Source of the DNA: an uncultured Bacillota bacterium
Lineage (GTDB): Bacteria; Bacillota; Clostridia; Peptostreptococcales; Anaerovoracaceae
DNA: 7,654 bases
Assembly: GCA_949287115.1 (NCBI GenBank)
Contig: CASEFF010000041.1
Location: 1 to 7,654 of the forward strand
Direction of reading: 5' to 3'
The notes under the pieces are model-generated. The model was not told the DNA's origin and made no database searches. It saw only the letters and a list, made by a program, of their open reading frames with translations. Shown here piece after piece: positions 5,437 through 7,654 of the stretch (the first letter of the stretch is position 1; each line of letters opens with the position of its first letter). The position numbers and the translations under genes are program-made.

Positions 5437-7305
5437 CTATACCCTCTTGAACATCTTTTCTATCTCATATCTCGTCATGCGTATGAATGTCGGCCTGCCG
5501 TGGGGGCACGAGAACGGATTTTCGCATTTTGCCAGTTCTTCCATAAGGCCCTTTATCTCGGCTCCGTCCAGCACGTCTCCGCCCTTGACGGCGCTCTTGC
5601 AGGAACGTGTTATGATCTTCTCCAGAGCCCTGCGATCGGTCAGATCGGGCCTGTCTTCCAGAGCGCTGAAGAAGTCCGAAAGAAAGTCCCCGGCCTCTCC
5701 CGTCTCCATGAATGCAGGTATCTCCCTTACCATATACGTGTTGTTCCCGAAAAATTCTATGCCGTATCCCATTTCGGAAAGAGCGCCGATCCACGTTTCC
5801 TCCGATGCCGTAACGTTTGACGATACGCTCATGTTGAGCGGTATCATCAGCTGCTGGCTCAGTTTCTCCGCATTGTTATACTGCTTCAGCAGTTTTTCGT
5901 AAAACACGCGTTCATGGGCGGCATGCTGATCTATCAGGTAGAAATCATCCTCATCCGTCGCCATGATATACGTGTTGAAAAGCGTCCCCCGATAATCGAG
6001 AGCATTGAAGAGGAAAGGCTCCGTGTCCGCCGTATCGACTGCAGCTTTCTCAGGCGCTTTCTCTTCCTTTTCCTTTCTGTCACGCATACTAGACAATAAC
6101 GATTTTATGTCAATTTGTTCTCCCGCATATTCCTTTTTGCGTTCCTGCGCAGGCGTCTGTACGGCCTGCCCGAAAGCCGGTCCGGCCCCTTCCTTTTCAC
6201 GCAGAAAAACGTCCGTGTCTGCGGTTTTCCCGTCACGTTCTTCATAGGAAACAACGCTTTCCCGCACCGTCGCTGCCTCCGGCACGTCCTTTATGACATC
6301 CTTTCTTATCTGCGGCAAAGCCTGACGGCTCATGAGGGCCTTGGCCACGCTCTCCCTTATGAAGTCCTCAACTTTGAACTCGTCGTCGAACCTTATCTCC
6401 TTCTTCGTGGGATGGACGTTCACATCCACGTCTTCTGCGGGAAGGCTCATGAAAAGAAAGGCTACCGGGAACCTTCCGTGAAACAGTTTTTCCCTGTAAG
6501 CGCCTTCCAGTCCCTTTTCCATCACCCTGCTTGTAACGATCCTGCCGTTCACACAGAATATCTGCCTGTTTCTTGACGGAGAAGAAGCGGATGGCGCCGA
6601 CACGAAGCCCTTGAGGGTGTATCCGCTCAGGCTGCTTTCCACGGGGATAAGATCACGTCCTGCATCGTTTCCGTATACCGTTACGATGTTGTTGTAGATA
6701 TTGCCGTTGCCTCTCGTTGAAAAGACGCGCTTGCCGCCGTTTATCATCGTTATCCTGACGTCACCGTAGGCGACGGCTATCCTGGACACCATATCTATTA
6801 TCCTTCTCGTCTCCGCGCTGTCCGAAGAAAGGAATTTACGCCTTGCCGGGACATTGTAAAACAGATCCCTGACCGTGACGGTAGTCCCTTCCGGACAGCC
6901 TGTGGCAGTGCTCTCGATTATCGTGCTGTTTTCCGCCGCCACCCTTCTGCCCGTCTTGGAGCCCGCCGTTTTCGTTATCAGTTCGACGCGTGACACCGCA
7001 CATATGCTGGCAAGGGCTTCGCCTCTGAACCCCAGCGTATGTATGGCATCCAGATCCTCTTCCGAAGATATCTTGCTGGTGGCATGGCGTGTGAATGCCA
7101 GCTCCGCCTGGTCCGTCTCTATGCCGCATCCGTTGTCCGTGACGCGTATATACGTCCTGCCGCCGTTTTTTATCTCCACCGTGATGTCGGTGGCGTCGGC
7201 GTCGAGGGAATTTTCCAGCAGTTCCTTTACTATGGAGACAGGTCTGTCTATGACTTCGCCTGCCGCTATCTTGTCCGCCGTGTTCTTATCCAGTATCCTT
7301 ATCAT
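5437..7305 (-). CDS. mutL: DNA mismatch repair protein MutL (endonuclease type)
   Basis: This 622-residue MutL couples mismatch recognition by MutS to strand incision. The GHKL ATPase domain shows KIAAGEVIDRP (12-22), KELLENSLDA (27-36) with E28 and N32 as the expected catalytic and Mg-binding residues, DNGCGI (57-62), FTRHATSKI (71-79) and GFRGEAL (92-98). VNVHPTKKEIRF (295-306) closes the N-terminal half. A charged linker (about 335-425) follows. The dimerisation/nuclease domain carries LIDQHAAHERVFYE (457-470), the DQHAx2Ex4E metal motif of MutL proteins that nick DNA, plus SCKSAVKGGD (568-577) and CPHGRP (600-605). QQLMIP (484-489) fits the beta-clamp-binding motif QxxL/IxP. This is the form expected in bacteria lacking MutH. 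The ATG at 7305 overlaps the mutS stop (ATGA); a GGAGG lies 16 nt upstream, further than usual, so initiation may depend on coupling to mutS. Confidence 0.98.
   Translation of the reverse strand: MIRILDKNTADKIAAGEVIDRPVSIVKELLENSLDADATDITVEIKNGGRTYIRVTDNGCGIETDQAELAFTRHATSKISSEEDLDAIHTLGFRGEALASICAVSRVELITKTAGSKTGRRVAAENSTIIESTATGCPEGTTVTVRDLFYNVPARRKFLSSDSAETRRIIDMVSRIAVAYGDVRITMINGGKRVFSTRGNGNIYNNIVTVYGNDAGRDLIPVESSLSGYTLKGFVSAPSASSPSRNRQIFCVNGRIVTSRVMEKGLEGAYREKLFHGRFPVAFLFMSLPAEDVDVNVHPTKKEIRFDDEFKVEDFIRESVAKALMSRQALPQIRKDVIKDVPEAATVRESVVSYEERDGKTADTDVFLREKEGAGPAFGQAVQTPAQERKKEYAGEQIDIKSLLSSMRDRKEKEEKAPEKAAVDTADTEPFLFNALDYRGTLFNTYIMATDEDDFYLIDQHAAHERVFYEKLLKQYNNAEKLSQQLMIPLNMSVSSNVTASEETWIGALSEMGYGIEFFGNNTYMVREIPAFMETGEAGDFLSDFFSALEDRPDLTDRRALEKIITRSCKSAVKGGDVLDGAEIKGLMEELAKCENPFSCPHGRPTFIRMTRYEIEKMFKRV
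5442..5448 (-). promoter_or_regulatory. Ribosome binding site supporting the TTG start of miaA
   Basis: AAGAGGG on the minus strand lies 9 nt before the TTG at 5432-5430 and overlaps the last sense codons of mutL. Together with the lack of an in-frame ATG ahead of the P-loop, it makes the TTG the credible start. A TTG start may lower MiaA translation somewhat relative to an ATG. Confidence 0.65.
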
Positions 7306-7654
7306 ACGTACTTTTGAAGTTCCTCCAGTATCTTCAGCGCTTCCGACGGGGTGGTATCCATGAGATCCAGATCCCTGAGCCTTTCCCTTACCGGATCCGG
7401 AACGGTGTCGAGAAATGACAGCTGCATTTCTTCCTGAGCTCCGTCACAATCATCGGAAGACTTAACCGGTGTCTCCGTATGCGTTCCTTCTCCGCTCTCA
7501 AGCTCCGCCAGCCTTTCCGATGCCACGGAGAGCAGCTCTCCCGGCACTCCTGCGAGCTTCGCCACGTGTATGCCGTAGCTCCTGCTGGCGCTTCCCTCCA
7601 CTATCTTGTGGAGAAACACCACGTCACCGTTTTCCTCGGCCACATCCACATTCA
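7302..7654 (-). CDS. mutS: DNA mismatch repair protein MutS, C-terminal part only
   Basis: Only the last 117 or so residues are in the window; the gene enters from the right edge in frame, so no start is called (the GTG at 7649 is internal). The conserved end of the ATPase domain is clear: FLHKIVEGSASRSYGIHVAK followed by LAGVP. A helix with A-xx-L-xx-LE follows (ASERLAELE), then a poorly conserved acidic linker. QLSFL (7410-7424) matches the beta-clamp-binding motif near the C-terminus of Firmicutes MutS. The final helical segment (TPSEALKILEELQKYV) resembles the C-terminal dimer/tetramer region. MutS binds mismatches and recruits MutL, encoded immediately downstream with a 4-nt ATGA overlap. 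Confidence 0.97.
   Translation of the reverse strand, partial: NVDVAEENGDVVFLHKIVEGSASRSYGIHVAKLAGVPGELLSVASERLAELESGEGTHTETPVKSSDDCDGAQEEMQLSFLDTVPDPVRERLRDLDLMDTTPSEALKILEELQKYV

Noticed and set aside
5258..5902. Plus-strand open frame of 214 codons across the miaA/mutL junction
   Set aside because: It lies antisense to two well-conserved genes, is serine/proline/arginine-rich and low in complexity, and matches nothing I recognise.

Overview
The window looks like a stretch of a Clostridia-type (Firmicutes/Bacillota) chromosome. The evidence is the gene order mutS-mutL-miaA followed by a methionine gamma-lyase-family gene, purine-rich Shine-Dalgarno sites before most starts, a MutS tail with a QLSFL clamp-binding motif, and a GLUG-repeat exported protein. 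Base composition looks intermediate, yet isoleucine is strongly written as AUA (16 of 23 codons in the leftmost gene). A lineage near the Anaerovoracaceae/Family XIII is possible, but this is a guess from style, not a measured assignment.

Every gene I can support lies on the minus strand, so the window reads from right to left. The order is: the end of mutS (7654-7302), mutL (7305-5437), miaA (5432-4494), a tyrosine recombinase (4515-3376), an exported GLUG-repeat protein (3376-1820), a PLP-dependent methionine gamma-lyase-family enzyme (1808-513), and the start of a TVP38/TMEM64-family membrane protein (465 to beyond 1). Junctions are extremely tight: mutS/mutL overlap by 4 nt (ATGA), mutL and miaA are 4 nt apart, miaA/recombinase overlap by 22 nt, recombinase/GLUG share 1 nt (TAATG), and GLUG is 11 nt from the lyase-family gene. 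The only gap above 15 nt is 47 nt (466-512), and it holds a UUCG-capped hairpin. No stretch over 300 bases lacks a gene, and I saw no clear promoter, so the whole block is probably one transcript starting upstream of the window.

Functionally, the right half is housekeeping: mismatch repair (MutS and a nuclease-type MutL, both with sliding-clamp motifs) and tRNA A37 prenylation (MiaA). The left half holds the enzyme commonly found downstream of miaA/hfq in Firmicutes and an integral membrane protein. The unusual part is the middle. Where many Firmicutes carry hfq, this genome has a catalytically complete tyrosine recombinase whose stop codon overlaps the start codon of a secreted cysteine-bearing repeat protein. 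That coupled pair is the most interesting thing here. I found no CRISPR array, tRNA, rRNA or insertion sequence, and no convincing sign of a wholly new system.
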